Source: Channa striata
Lineage: Eukaryota > Chordata > Actinopteri > Anabantiformes > Channidae
Assembly (NCBI GenBank): GCA_033026295.1
Contig: CM065181.1
Span: 24,162,688-24,226,687 of the forward strand
Direction: 5' to 3'
DNA length: 64,000 nt
Position 1 is the stretch's first letter. Every line of letters starts with the position of its first letter. The position numbers were made by a program, and so were the translations under genes. The notes below the pieces were generated by a model, which was not told where the DNA came from, made no database searches, and was given only the letters and a program-made list of their open reading frames with translations. This document shows, one piece after another, positions 1-12,085 of the stretch.

Positions 1-429
1 GGTGATGCCATGATGGGCATTAATTAACAGAACACAGTCAACACGCAGTGGAGTGGTTGACATCTGACCTCTGACCTATGACAAGTGGCAGCTGTAGTTT
101 CAGGTGGGTCTCGTCACAGCAGATCAGAACATTTTAATTTGATTGAAATGAATTAAAATATTTTTAAGACAAGGGACATTAAGAAAATGAGTCCAAACGT
201 TTTCTAAATAGCTGCACACAGCGAAGCCTTGGTCCGTCCAAGCTGGTTCTGACCTTCAGCTCTGAGTCTGACCTTTGACCTCGAGTCCGTTTTCATGTAA
301 ACATTCATCATCGACTCGTTTAACATTAAACACACAGATGCATCATCAATCAAAGGTTTATCTGATGTGCACATGAATAATATGTGTGCGACTGTCAGCA
401 GACACATGACAGCAGCAGGAGGACGGCGC

Positions 430-437
430 TATAAATA
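430..437 (+). promoter_or_regulatory. TATA box of the CART gene
   Basis: A perfect TATAAATA element lies about 220 bases upstream of the CART start codon. Transcription would then start near 460 and leave a 5' leader of roughly 190 bases. The call rests on the motif and its position; no transcript data were available. Confidence 0.6.
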
Positions 438-653
438 CAGGAGGACGAAGCCACAACACTTCAGCTGGCAAACAGGAGCTGCAGACATAAGGAGCCGACG
501 TTCCCTCACAGAGGAGAAGAATCTTAATATTTCTGTAATGTTCCTGTTCATCTTCAACTGTCTCTGATTCTCCGGACTTTAGCAATTTTCTATGCAATTT
601 TTAAACTGTACGTTGTTTCCCGTTCGTACTCTTTTAGGTTTTTAAAAACATTT

Positions 654-2369
654 ATGGTGATGGAGAGCGTACGAGTGCTCGTCTGCCTGTCCGTCTGTCT
701 GTCCGTGCTGACGTCGCTCTGTCAGGGTGAAAGGTCGGCTGAAAACCAGCTGCCGTCTGCACCCGACGACTCGGTCCTTGGACTCACAACCAGAGAGCTG
801 GTGAGTCATCTGTCCTCATAGAGGATCTCTGTTTTTATTGTCGGCACAATAAAACTAATTTAAGGTTGAAAACTACAAATTATTTGGTCCCAGAAAAGCA
901 GATTTATGTGCTAAAAATAAAACCGACCAAACTTTACAGTCAAATTTTAAAAAATGAAGGTGAAAATATGGTTGAATTAGAACAAATGTAAACTGTGGAG
1001 GTTTTGTTTTAAAATGAATCATAAGACTTTGTACCAGATTAATTTTATTGGCGTTGTATTAGAAAACAAATGAAATAAATCTGCCTGGTGCGGTGAAATT
1101 CTGAGCAAAAGTGTGAGGTAAAGTAGTGATATTTGGCGACTGGTGTGGGAAAATATGATTAAATAAAAACTTACTGTAATTTATGGTTAGGTAATTAAAG
1201 TGTTAAAAAGAGTCATGTGTGACAAATGTAATTGAATTCACACAGATGAAGGTGGTTAGTTACAAAAAACTGCTGAAGCATGAAATTGAAGTTTCAATTA
1301 GTAATTAGGGTGATAAGGAGCATTAAGATAAGACGCGGACAGTGAATGCTAAACTGAAACTAACCGGTTGATAAGGATGTTGTATTGGAGATGTTACAGG
1401 ATGAAAATATGTTTCAAAAAATGAACCTGTTTAGGGATAAACTGTGTTCAATGTGTAGAGGGATGTTAAAGCTTGCTGTAGAAATGAATGTGACAACGAG
1501 AAAAAGTCTCCACCAAACCAACCAGTGTGGATAGTCCTGATGGAACGAAGGCGTAAAGACGTGAATCTACAGCTTGTCATTAAAACAATTAAAGTCTGAG
1601 AGCAGAGGAGAACATCTGGTCAGTTACTGTGAGTGTGATCACTGAGGATCCACAACAGAAAGAAGAATCCACGTCGACGTGTGTGTGTGTGTGTGTGTGT
1701 GTGTGCTTCCAGGCTGAAGCTCTGCAGGGTTTCCTGGACGACGCTGACAGCTCACTCGGACTCTCCGTGGAGAAGAAAGCCAGCGTCATCCCAAGGGTAA
1801 GAACTGCACTGACAGCTGTCAATCAAAGTGTGTTTCCTGCAAGTAACAGCAGGTGATCAGGTGACTGGTCGCACTTGTTGGTGCTCGCATGACGTGACCA
1901 CCTCGCACAGAGAGAGGTCCTGATGTTCCCAGGTTAATATACTAAGGAGTCGTTGAGCTTCATGCTCAGGACAGAAACCACATTTCAGAACAGCTTGGAG
2001 GTTCAGTCATGTGACTCAAATCACGTGACCCTGGTGTTTCTGCTCTATTTTAGCTTCAAAATCATCAAAGCAGTTTGTTTCGTGCAGATATTCCAAATGA
2101 ACAAAATGTGTCATGAACTTCTATTTGTCGGGTCTACCATAAGTCCAGAAGTCAGTGGACAAACCTCGTTGTCTTGCTGGGTCTGTCTCTGTGACCCGCT
2201 GCTGTCTGTGTCTCTGTCAATACCCCGGTTACTCTGACTGACACCTGTCTCTGTCTCTCAGTGTGACGTGGGCGAACGCTGTGCAATGAAGCACGGCCCT
2301 CGGATTGGGCGACTGTGCGACTGTCTCAGAGGAACGGCGTGCAACACCTTCTTCCTGCGCTGCTACTGA
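654..2369 (+). CDS. cart: CART (cocaine- and amphetamine-regulated transcript) neuropeptide precursor
   Basis: Three coding exons, 654-800, 1713-1796 and 2262-2369, give a 112-residue prepropeptide; both introns are phase 0 with GT-AG ends. Residues 1-22 are a hydrophobic secretion signal (VRVLVCLSVCLSVLTSL). Exon 3 is the hallmark: CDVGERCAMKHGPRIGRLCD, then CLRGTACNTFFLRCY, with six cysteines spaced as in the CART knot. CART peptides are secreted neuropeptides that suppress feeding and modulate stress and reward. A dibasic site (EKK) lies 7 residues before the first cysteine and matches the site that releases the short mature form. The upstream KR site used for the long form in mammals is not seen. 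The C-terminus is Tyr where mammals have Leu. ATGs at 654 and 660 are in frame. Teleosts carry several CART paralogues, and which one this is cannot be settled here. Confidence 0.93.
1679..1705 (+). repeat. (GT)n microsatellite at the CART intron 1 acceptor
   Basis: About 13 GT units end a few bases before the exon 2 acceptor (CTTCCAG at 1706-1712). The repeat replaces most of the usual pyrimidine tract of this 3' splice site. Confidence 0.9.
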
Positions 2370-2675
2370 ACGCACAAACTCCCTGATTTCACTTCTATAC
2401 TTGTGAGTCCGTGAGCTCTGACCAGACCAGCGTGACCCACCAAGCAGTAGTCAGGGCCACACTCAGCACCCACACACAAACACACACCTGTCTCACCTGC
2501 ATGTCTGTGTCACCACTTCCAGTGTCGGTCAGATCGGTTTATTTTGGTTAGAGATTCTTCATGAAGCTGCACGTCTCTCACATCCCTTACATCCCGAGTG
2601 TAGTCCGTCAGGTGGTTCTTCGTCTTCTCCTCATGTTACGAGATCCTGGTCCGAGTCCTGATCACTGTACAAACC

Positions 2676-2681
2676 AATAAA
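2676..2681 (+). terminator. CART polyadenylation signal
   Basis: A canonical AATAAA lies 307 bases after the CART stop codon and is followed by a GT-rich stretch, as expected for a cleavage and polyadenylation site. It gives a 3' UTR of about 330 bases. Confidence 0.7.
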
Positions 2682-2699
2682 GACACTGGGATCTTGTCT

Positions 2700-4800
2700 T
2701 GTGTGTTTCAGTTTCTTTGTTCGTCTCCGTGGTGTGGGGATCTATAAAAACATGTCTGATACTAAACGTCTGTTTCCTACGTTTTAACTTCGGACTCGAA
2801 TGTTAAATTTCCCTCCACAAGAAACTTTATTGCTTAAAAACATTTTCTATTTGATACCGATGATTTGTAGATTTTCATATTCCCTCGTCCTTGAAACCAC
2901 CATTGTGCTGCATAGATAAAACGTGAGGACTCACACGTCAATCACAAACAGCTGGAAACAGCCGGAAACAGCTTTTAAACTGTGACAGAAGTCGAGCCGT
3001 GACAGTAAGAAAGAAGTTGCTCAGAAGTAAAAGCTTCTCAGCAGCCGAGTCAATTAGAAACAGATCGTGTTTGAGTGAGTCTTGTCTCGCATTCTGGATG
3101 TATTATGGAGGGGGTCGTTCAGGGAGGGTCCAAACAGAAAACTCTCTCCAGCGTGTATCAACAAAGAAGTGAATTAACATTTCACACTGCTGAAAATACA
3201 GAGACTTCAGTCTCCCAACCAGTCCTCCCTGATCAGTCCCCTGCTGAGACTGATTGGCCCCAGGGCGTCAACATGAAGGGTCCTAAAAAAAGAGCAGACA
3301 GCAGATTCACATCAATCTTTATCAAACAGACGACAGCTCCCTATAAATGTGAATTAGAGCCACGGGAATAGAATCTATAGGACGGCATCAGTTGTTTTGC
3401 AGTTGTCTTTATGAAGCTTTGCAGGAAAGTTGGATTTTTCTGCTGAAGCTCAGCGGCCAACTTAGTGACTGTCCAATCAGAGACGAGCTGCGTCTGATCC
3501 AGAGAACCTTTATGTGATGCGTGGATCAGAAACAGATTATCAGCGAGGATCATAGAGACAGGATGGCATTTAGCTCGTAGCATCCAGCTGAGGAAGATAA
3601 GAAACCTCCATTACAGCAGCAGGTGGAGGAACACGATACAGTCAAGGTCTGATACACTGCTGCTGCTAAACTCTGGTCAAATGGACTGAGAAATCTGGTC
3701 ATTACTGAGCTGGAAATTAAATCTTAACTCCAAGTTCCTGTGAAGAGTTGAGCTACAGCACTGGATTGATGCTGTCGGACATTTCTATCATAGGATTTCA
3801 GAACGACTACAGTGTGAAATACACAAAGAACTCTATTTGAATTTTTTTTACTCCTGATGGGACAAACTAATTCAACACATGACAACAATGTGAACTATTC
3901 AAAAGAAAAAAACAGCCAGACAACGGACATTGATGAGTAACTGGATCTTTTAGTGATGCAGGTCTAAACGTAGTAGGTGAACAGTAATGCCAGGTGACAA
4001 CTTAATTAACGCACAGATGGTACAAAGAATGCAGAGCCAAACTGTCACCACTGCCAGAATTGAACCCACATTCAGAACATGTTGCATTTACATATTTAAG
4101 CTGTCCAAAGTTTGTCCTCTAACAGCTGTACTGCAGGGTAACGCTGTTCATTCCGGATAACTGAGAACTGACTGGTAAGACGACACAATGAATTGGAAAA
4201 TCAAACATAAAAAACTTTGAGATTAATGCACTCAGCAAGAAAACGGACTGAATAAGTATCCAGTTAACCCTGGTTAATAACAATCAAACTAATGCAGTTT
4301 AGATTAAAATGTACATAAAACTATAATAATTAATAAATATGAAAGGAACAAGAGAAAAGAAGAGAAAATATCCAAAGGTAAATACATGAGGAGTGCACGT
4401 AAAAGGCTGAAAAGTTGGTTTTAAAACCATCCAGACTTCCTGCTGTTCTGAGACTCCCAGACTGTTTCAGCAGCTTGGACCATAGAACGGTTTTGTCCTG
4501 CACTAAACTGAGAGCACACGCTGGTGGATACACTGGACGCATGTCAGAAAGGTCAGCTGGTGCAAGGGCATGAAGGGCTTCAAAAACAAGACGGAGACAT
4601 TTAAATCATTCTGGAAGCTGACAGGCATCTTGTGGAGAGAAACCAGTCTGATCTGTACGATGGAGATGTCCTCTCCTGTTATCCATGTTCTGATAAATAC
4701 AGGCTCCGTCTTAACTGTGCCTTCTGACGAAAGACTGTTTGCTGTCAAAGAACATCAAAAACCTGGATGATGCCGCGACAGTAACACATGAGTCAGTGAG
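2700..4800. other. Intergenic DNA, no gene recognised
   Basis: No exon, RNA gene or intact mobile element could be supported. The open frames at 3075-3371 (+) and 3341-3583 (-) have no recognisable domain or neighbouring splice structure. The 4330-4770 stretch reads like old interspersed-repeat sequence but could not be assigned to a family. Confidence 0.4.
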
Positions 4801-4803
4801 ACT

Positions 4804-6427
4804 TCAGGATCCTGACTGGTCCTGATCCGGCTCAGTCCTCTCTGCCTCTCTGTTCTGATGAAGCAGTGAGACGCCACCAACACACTTGTGTTTTTTGAGC
4901 CGATTAAGCCACGTGAACCTTTTCTCACAGACTCTGCAGCTGAATGGTTTCTCTCCGGTGTGACGTCTCGAGTGACTCTGCAAGTGTCCTGTCTGTCCAA
5001 AGGTTTTGCCACACACACAGCACCTAAAAGGTCTCTCTCCAGTGTGAATCCTCATGTGTCTCTTCAAATACAAATTATGGTTAAAGACTTTACCACGCAC
5101 AGAGCAGCCAAATGGTTTCTCATTGGAGCTACATTTGTTTTTCTTCAAAACATTTATTCCTGACTGAGGTTCCCTCATTTGTGTCCAATCACCATTAATA
5201 AGTTTTGTCTGTGGCTCTAAACAATATGGAAGACTGTCGTATGAAGAAGTGAGTTCCTGTCTGTTTGTGGTCCTTCACAGTCCTCTCCATCGTCTCCTGT
5301 CTGCATGTGTTGAGCTGAGCTGCTGACCTCAGTCTGGCTCTGATGCAGCTGTGAGGACTCAGGTTTCTCATCATCATCGTCACTCTTCACAGGGGCAGCA
5401 GTGAATGGGAACCTGGTGATGTCAGCCTCCTCCAGCCCTTGAAGCTGCTCTCCCTCCTCACCGCTCCACAGCTCCTCCTCCCCCTCTTTAACCTGGGGGG
5501 GGGGCTCTGGCTCTTGCTGCTCGCCTGGGGGCTCCCCTTTGTTCATCAACTGCTTCTGGACGTCTGCAGGACAGGGTGAAACAAAGACACACACGAATGA
5601 CGAAGGATGAATTCATCAACTGGGAAGAGATCCTGGGGTCGACCCAGAACACACTCCCAGCCTTTATCAGTGGGTGTAACCGTGGTCAGTATCTATGTAA
5701 GAAGAAGTAACTTATTGGTAAGTACTAGTCTACCTTTCAGTTAGTACATAAAGTTTTTAAAGTTGGAAAATTACCGAACCCTTCCAGACAAGGTGTTAAC
5801 AGCTAACAACTAAGCGTGTGTTTCCCTTAGAAGTACGACAAAACATCAGTTCACTTCAAGGCACTTGAGCTGATGGATGAAAGTTGAGCTCTTTCTTATT
5901 GTTTTGAATGCAGCCTCTCTGTATCTATCTAATTATTGCATCAATCCAATATCTGCAACCTCCTGTCCTGTAGATATTGTAATTACCCAGGATGTAATAA
6001 AATGTCCAAATGTAATTACCAGCCAAATACGCAGTATGTGGTGGACTGTACAGGAAGCATCACTAATGAGCTCTGGTTAATAATCATTTTTTCCTCACGT
6101 CACCTTATGCTTGTGTGTTATTGCTGTTTTGTTCATAAAACGTGGCAGTCAACACGTGGACGCAGGTCCGGACAAACTGAGCCCAGCGATCGGCCACGGT
6201 CTCCACGGAGAATCCAACGAGTCGCGGGACAAACTTGTTCTGTGTAAGCGGAGCTGAGGACTGAAGACAGCGTCCGGGAGCTTCCGCTGTTTCTCGTTCT
6301 CCTCTTTAGATCGACACAGTTCCTCCTCGTACTCTGCTACGGCTCTTTCGAACAGGCCAAATATCTCGTCCGCAGCCGCAGTTAGTCGCTGCTTCACCGA
6401 CGCTCTCAGCCTCTGGACTTTGGACAT
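4804..6427 (-). CDS. ZNF-A: C2H2 zinc-finger protein, frameshifted
   Basis: Exon 1 (6427-6235) encodes the cluster's N-terminal module (MSKVQRLRASVKQRLTAAAD, then EEL and RQRKL-like heptads). It ends in phase 1 at a GTTTGT donor. Exon 2 starts at 5563 after TCCTGCAG with D/N-V-Q-K, then an acidic linker containing FPFTAAPVKSDDDDEKPESS, almost identical to ZNF-B. Around 5216-5240 the frame is lost: the linker frame meets a stop at about 5217, while the finger frame continues from DWTQMREPQSG, a linker motif also present in ZNF-E, to the stop at 4804. The finger part holds three fingers. The first is damaged (second zinc cysteine replaced by Arg) and the last ends in HxC. Family role: sequence-specific DNA-binding nuclear factor. 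The shift could be real decay, an assembly indel or an unseen small intron. It is head to head with ZNF-B. Confidence 0.75.
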
Positions 6428-6989
6428 TGTGTCGGTCCCCAACGCCCAACGTGTTTTTGTTAAGAGGTGTGTCACTTTCTGGAGAAATCAAATGACTTTA
6501 GACCTGGAGTGTCACAAGTTGATCAATTCACTGCTGCCCCTGTGAAGATGGTTTATTTCTGACATAGGGACTGAATGAGAGACAACAGTGATGCGGTTAG
6601 AGAAAACCGCAGTAATGACACGGACACTGTGGTCACAAGTTGATTTGACTGTTGCAGTGTGAGAGAAACTGCTGGCGAAGGTGAAGGCGTCCAAAGTCAT
6701 GAAGACGCGTGTCGGACGCTGATAGTGCAGCGGGTTTGTCTGTTGACTCTAGTTCATTTTCTTATGATGTGAGACGGTCTCGAGTCCCGTAGAATACTTT
6801 TTAATTTTTTTATGTTCAAAGTCCCACAGAATAACTTCATCTGGGACACGTTTACACAAACAGAGGCCCAAAGACAAATCTAGTAACGTATAGATTTAAC
6901 ATTTTATTAAAAACAGACCAAGGCAACACACAAGCAGAGACCTCGCTGCTCGTTCCTTTCGTCCAACCACTTCCGTATTTACGTGCCTG

Positions 6990-7235
6990 GTGCAAGCTGC
7001 GTCCGGGTGTTGACCGTCACCTTTACTCGAACAAAACAAGCTTCAAAAGAACAATTACATGCAAGTTTAGTGGTAATGAAACGAACAACAGACAAACTGG
7101 CAGAGACGAGGACGGCTAACGTGTTGTCTTCCTGCTTTCAACAGCTGCCGTAACTACGAGCAAGAACCGACGCTTTCGGAAGTCGGCCACCAGCTAACGT
7201 GGTCACGGCTAAATTTGAAACACCGGCGGTCTGCT
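6990..7235 (+). repeat. Duplicated non-coding block, copy 1
   Basis: This block is clearly similar, in the same orientation, to 39808-40022. Shared runs include GCGTCCGGGTGTTGA, GTGTTGTCTTCCTGCTT, TTCGGAAGTCGG and AACGTGGTCACGG. Copy 1 lies between the divergent ZNF-A and ZNF-B genes. Copy 2 lies in intron 1 of ZNF-G beside the exon 1 donor. It therefore looks like part of an old ZNF 5' end. Confidence 0.75.
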
Positions 7236-7892
7236 GCTAAGCTAACATGCTAAGCTAACAGAGCTCCGGGCTGTGGAAGGAGGCGCAGCGACACACGGTC
7301 ACTTCACACAAGTGTGTGATTTATGAACAGCTGATTTATGAACAGCTAAAGACTGTTAAGACGTTCACGCGGAACTGCTGCAATATCAAATGTTCAAAGT
7401 GCCAACAGAGACTGTTGCGTTGCCATTGATACAGAAAGTCGCTCTGCGGCCTCATTTAAAGCCTTTGTTTACATTTTTGAAACATAAATATCCTGAATAA
7501 TTTCATAACAGCGGATTTTGCAGATTTCCTCAAAGCCTCGGCAAATCTGCTGAATGAACCTCGCTTTATTTGTTGACTGTCCACCGTCCGGCCATACACC
7601 GGAAGGATTCCGTTCGCTTTTAGCCCGTTGGGCCCTGAACTACTGTGAGTCTGAAGACTTTGCAGGTTCTGAAACAGCCCCTTTTCTTTAGTGAATTGAT
7701 CTGTTTTCCTTCATATTTAAATCGGCTTGATTTTGTCCATTTGTTTTTTTAGTGACCCGTCCGGTAACGTTGCTTTTATTTTGGAAGGTGACCCGGAAGT
7801 CGTCGCTGCGCGCTCGGAGCGGTGAACACCTGCAGTCAGGTAACAGCACAAACAGCCTGCGTCTGTCCCGACTGCTTCTGTCCTTCGGAAAA

Positions 7893-9613
7893 ATGTCCAA
7901 ACTGCGGAGTCTGAAGCTGTTCGTCCAGCAGCGGCTAACTGCAGCCGTCCACGACATTCTGGGACATTTGGAGGAGACAATAAGGGACTACGAGGAGGAG
8001 CTGGGCCGCCGCCGTCCGGACCTGCTGGACGTGGTTCTGATACCTGAAGTCAAGCAGCGAGAAGCCGGTGGGTTGGTTGGATAGTTCCGTAGCTGCAGTT
8101 TGATCAGAGGCTGGCCACACAGATGGACTTATTTAACTACACTGACAACAGCTGTGACATTTGATTTTAGCACAGTTCTTTTCATATTTCTCTGAATCCG
8201 TCTTTCCATCTGTATCCAGGCTGAAAGAGGAAGCGGAGCTCAGCGTTAGTGCAGGCACTGGTCGAACCCATTGAACCACGGGGAGGAAAACACTGACATC
8301 AGGAACTTTAGAAACCATTTTACCTTTTGTGTTTGGCTGATTAATCCGGCTTTAGGAAGGCAAATAAATGTGTTACCTTGAGGAGCAGATGGATTTACAA
8401 ACAGCAAAATCCATCCCTGAAAGAGTTTATATTCTGTAAATGTATGAGATACAAATACAAATCAGTTCAAAGGAGCCTCAGGTTATTGTCCACCAGCTCC
8501 CCTTACTATAGAAACTGCCTCTTTTCTTGGTTAACACCATTTAAAAATCAATTTCATCTTTTGTTTGGTTCATCACTAACGTTTCTGCTTTGGTTCACCT
8601 AAATTCACGGTGTCCACAATGTGTTTGTCTGTGTTTCAGTCTCTCCTAGAGACGTCCAGCAGCTGTTGGTGAGTGAAGAAGAGCCCCCCCACTTTAAAGA
8701 GGAGGAGGAGGAGCGGTGGAGTGGTGAGGAGGGAGAGCAGCTTCAAGGGCTGGAGGAGGCTGACACCACCAGGTTCCCATTCACTGCTGCCCCTGTGAAG
8801 AGTGACGATGATGATGAGAAACCTGAGTCCTCACAGAGGACACAGAGTCCGACTGAGGACAACAGAGACACTGAGCCTCTAACCAGCAGCTCAGCTCACT
8901 GCATGGAGACAGAAGATGATGGGGAGAACTGTGGAGGACCACAGACAGACAGGAACTCACATCCTCATACTCAGTTAGGATCAGGAACTGATGACAAAGG
9001 ACCACACTCCTCTGAAACGGAAATAAGGGATGATGAAGGTAAAGACGCAGGGGAACCTCAGCAGGGTTTAGTCCCAGACAGTCATGTCAAATGTAATGCT
9101 GCCAAAAATTCATTTGTTTGCTGCGAATGTGACAGAAAATTTGGTCGCAAGGACAGTCTGCGGAGACACATGAGGTATCACACTGGAGAGAGACCCTACA
9201 GCTGCTCAATGTGCGGGAAAAGGTTTTCCCAGAGGCCAAACTTAATCCGTGATATGAGGTGTCACTCTGGAGAAAAACCTTTCAGTTGCTCCTTTTGTGA
9301 CACAAGGTTTGCTGTGCGCAGCGCTTTGGTAAACCACCTGAGAATCCACACCGGGGAGAAACCCTTCTGCTGCTCATGCTGTGAAAAAGCTTCACAGAAG
9401 GGGGGTCTGAAAAAGCACATGACGCTCCACACAGGAGAGAAACCATACAGCTGCCCTTTATGTGCGAAAAGTTTTTCACAAAAGGCAAATCTGACGTACC
9501 ACTTCTCCGTGCACACGGGACAGAAACAGTTCAGCAGCAGCATCTGCCACAAAAGATTTACCTGTTCGTCACAGGTCAAGAGCCACAAGTGTGAAGCTGC
9601 TTCTGGCTGCTAA
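7893..9613 (+). CDS. ZNF-B: C2H2 zinc-finger protein with several degenerate fingers
   Basis: Exon 1 (7893-8067) encodes MSKLRSLKLFVQQRLTAAVH plus DYEEELGRR, the cluster's N-terminal module, and ends in phase 1 (G|GTGGGT). Exon 2 starts at 8652 (DVQQLLVSEEEPP) or 12 bases earlier at 8640 (VSPRDVQ); both acceptors keep the frame. An acidic linker with FPFTAAPVKSDDDDEKPESS follows, then six C2H2 fingers. Finger 2 has Asp in place of the first zinc His (IRDMRCH). Finger 4 lacks one residue between its Cys and His pairs. The last finger has Ser for the first Cys and ends HKC. Only fingers 1, 3 and 5 look fully canonical. The likely role is a nuclear DNA-binding regulator. It is the sister of ZNF-A, in divergent orientation about 1.5 kb away. 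Confidence 0.85.
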
Positions 9614-9635
9614 ATCCCACTGAAGTAAACTGTAT

Positions 9636-9880
9636 TTTTTTCAATTCAACTTTATTTATGTGTCACCAATTCACAACTGTGTCTTCTCAAGGCACTTTAC
9701 ATAATAAAGTCCAGACTATACAGACATTTAGAGAAAACCAACAAATCCCCCTTGGGCAGCTACAGGCAACAGTGGAGATTAAATATGATCACTCTTACCA
9801 ATCCCAGTCATTAATCGTGCTGCAGCATTTTGGATTAATCAAAGGCTTTTTAGAGAGTCACTGGGGCCGAATTTGAATTC
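9636..9880 (-). mobile_element. Truncated LINE 3' end (family 1)
   Basis: The 3' tail (rich in AATTG and TTTAT) and the conserved AAGGCACTTTACATAATAAAGT segment match the copies at 11752-12085, 24290-25135, 38790-39298 and 57055-57645. The better copies encode the C-terminus of a LINE reverse-transcriptase polyprotein on the same strand. This copy starts just after the ZNF-B stop codon and probably supplies its 3' UTR. Confidence 0.7.
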
Positions 9881-11365
9881 TCTCACTTGTCCTTCCTGGG
9901 ACGTTAGTGTGTCCCACTGAAACAGGAGGACAGAAATGACAAGTGACTCAGCTGGATCAGATCACTCAGTTTTATCAGTTTTATACTGACCAGCCTTTTG
10001 TCCGCTAATACAGAGTGTCAGTAAATGAGCTGCAGCTGTGGATTTATAGACTGAAGCTCCTCATCAGTCAAACAGTTTCCTCCTCCACCCAAAATATCTG
10101 CTTCAGCAGCTGATTGGAGCTGCACGACCTGTTGCTCCACTGTGAATAAGAAGCTTCTTCCATTCAGTAACTTTCTGTCTCAGTCGCTGGATGTTACCTG
10201 GCTTATAAACTAAATTCATCTGCTGAGACTTGGACAAGATAAACCAACAACAGGTGAGACTATGGAAATGCGGCAGCATGTGGACATGAAAGCTAAGATT
10301 ATGTGGCCTTTAGCTAGTGATGTGTTTGCTAAAAAAATCTGTAATACTGAGATCAAACCATTGAGCTTTGTCTCTCAAGCTGAACCCAGTCAACAAGATT
10401 TGAGACTTAATCTTAGTGAAGCAGCTTCTGAAACTCTGCAGAGCACAGAGACATGGACCGTGGGGACAAATGAAGACGGATCTTTAACCATGGTAACTAT
10501 ACACAAGATGGAGACAGCTGTTGTTTTCAAATGTTGTATAGATACAAATAATTAAAGCAGAGAATCAAATGACTAAAACTAATTGACATTTTCATCCCAA
10601 CACTAAAACTAAATGAAAACCAGGAGCCAAAATTGCCACTGAAGCAAACAGCAGAAATGTTGATGATGAAAGTGATGAAACGAGACAAATGAATGTTTGG
10701 TGTTGGAGTGTGAGACAGATCTGCTTCACAGTGCAGAGTGTGTGTGATGGTGAACAGAGGGAAGTTTGACTTCAGCAGCCGATCTTCAGTCAGCAGAGTT
10801 TCTGTCCACAGGAGACACTCACACCTACACACTGCACAGGGACACTGAGGAACCAGGTGACCAGATCCAGAACCCAGGACACAGAGGTTCAGTGAATGTG
10901 GTGTTGAAGGCGTGGAGGTGGACCAGTTTGATTGAATAAAGTTGAATTGAATTAATAATTAATACGTATAAACCAATACTTTTACATTTACTGATGTGAA
11001 ATAAGCCATTCTGTGAGTCCTAAGAGTTTTTCCTACAGCATTTTCTGAACTAATAATTTGATACGTTGACACAAGTAACATTTTGAATACATGACTTTTA
11101 CTTGTTACTGGTACTTTTTAAAACACTGCATTTAAAAATACTTGTGTGGTTTCAATTTCGCTGGGGATCATTTTAAAAATATTTTAGTGAGTGGAACAGA
11201 CATTTCTGAACATGACTGGCTTATTATCAGTCCCCAATGTTAGCGGATGTTCCGATATTTAACAGCAGTGTGAATAAAACAGCCGGGTAATACCAAACGC
11301 ACATGAACACTATGTTTCTTTAAATCTTCCCCATGAAACATTCAGTCATTTCCATTATTTTTTTT
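9881..11365. other. Intergenic DNA, no gene recognised
   Basis: Nothing could be supported here. The open frame at 10262-10555 (+) lacks a domain or splice context. Confidence 0.35.
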
Positions 11366-11369
11366 TTAT

Positions 11370-11692
11370 TACATTTACATTTACATTTAGGCATTTGGCA
11401 GACGCTTTTATCCAAAGCGACTTACAAGTGAGGAACAAACAAGCAATAAAATCTAAGTTTAGGAGAAAAACATCAAAGTAAAGTGCTATCAAAAAAAGTG
11501 CTATCAAGCAAGTGTTACGGTTTCATGAGATGCAAGTAGAGAAAAAGAAAAAGCAAGAATTTTTTTTATTTTTTTTTTTTAAAGGAAGAGACGGAAGAGT
11601 TCTGTTTTCAGCAGTGTTTTAAATGTAGTTAGTGAGGTCGCTGAGCGCACAGAGTTTGGCAGTTCATTCCACCACCGTGGGATTACTGTGAA
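11370..11692 (-). mobile_element. 5'-truncated L2-like LINE fragment
   Basis: On the minus strand the block encodes VIPRWWNELPNSVRSATSL and TFKTLLKTELFRLFL-stop, identical to the end of the copy at 59945-60605. An A-rich stretch and the typical 3' end (AAGTCGCTTTGGATAAAAGC, then repeated AAATGT) follow. This is the C-terminus and 3' UTR of an L2-type non-LTR retrotransposon; everything upstream is missing. Confidence 0.8.
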
Positions 11693-11751
11693 TGTAAGAT
11701 ATATATAATAAGATATTATTAATACATAATATCTTAATTGTATTAGAGATT

Positions 11752-12085
11752 GTCTCCCTCTCTCTCTCCCTGTCTTCAGGTGTCCCCAGATTTGGCGCTG
11801 TGTGTCCTCCAGTGTGCAGCTACTGGTCCTACTAACCTGCCCAATGTTTTCCACCCAGCCCAACCGGTCAAGGTAGATGTCCGTCCACCCTGAGCCTGGT
11901 TCTGCTGGAGGTTTCTTCCGTTAAAGGGAGTTTTTCCTCTCCACTGTTGCCTATAGCTGCTCAAGGGGGATTTGTTGGGTTTTTTCTAAATGTCTCTATA
12001 GTCTTGAATTGGTTATGTAAAGTGCCTTGAGATGACTTTGTTGTAAACTGGCGACATATAAATAAACTTGAATTGAATTTAATTT
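11752..12085 (+). mobile_element. LINE 3' end fragment (family 1, opposite orientation)
   Basis: The block matches the 24290-25135 element in reverse: TGCTGGAGGTTTCTTCCGTT, GCTCAAGGGGGATTTG and AAAGTGCCTTGAGATGACTT, ending in an AATTGAATT tail. It is the non-coding 3' end of the family-1 LINE, next to the L2-like fragment. Confidence 0.75.

Noticed and set aside
3075..3583. Overlapping open frames on both strands (98 and 80 residues)
   Set aside because: No domain, no plausible splice context and no relation to neighbours.
10262..10555. 97-residue open frame (+)
   Set aside because: Low-complexity composition, no recognisable domain and no promoter or splice evidence.
10690..10930. Possible NLR or B30.2 exon
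   Set aside because: A few words recall fish NLR 3' exons, but no frame gave a recognisable domain.
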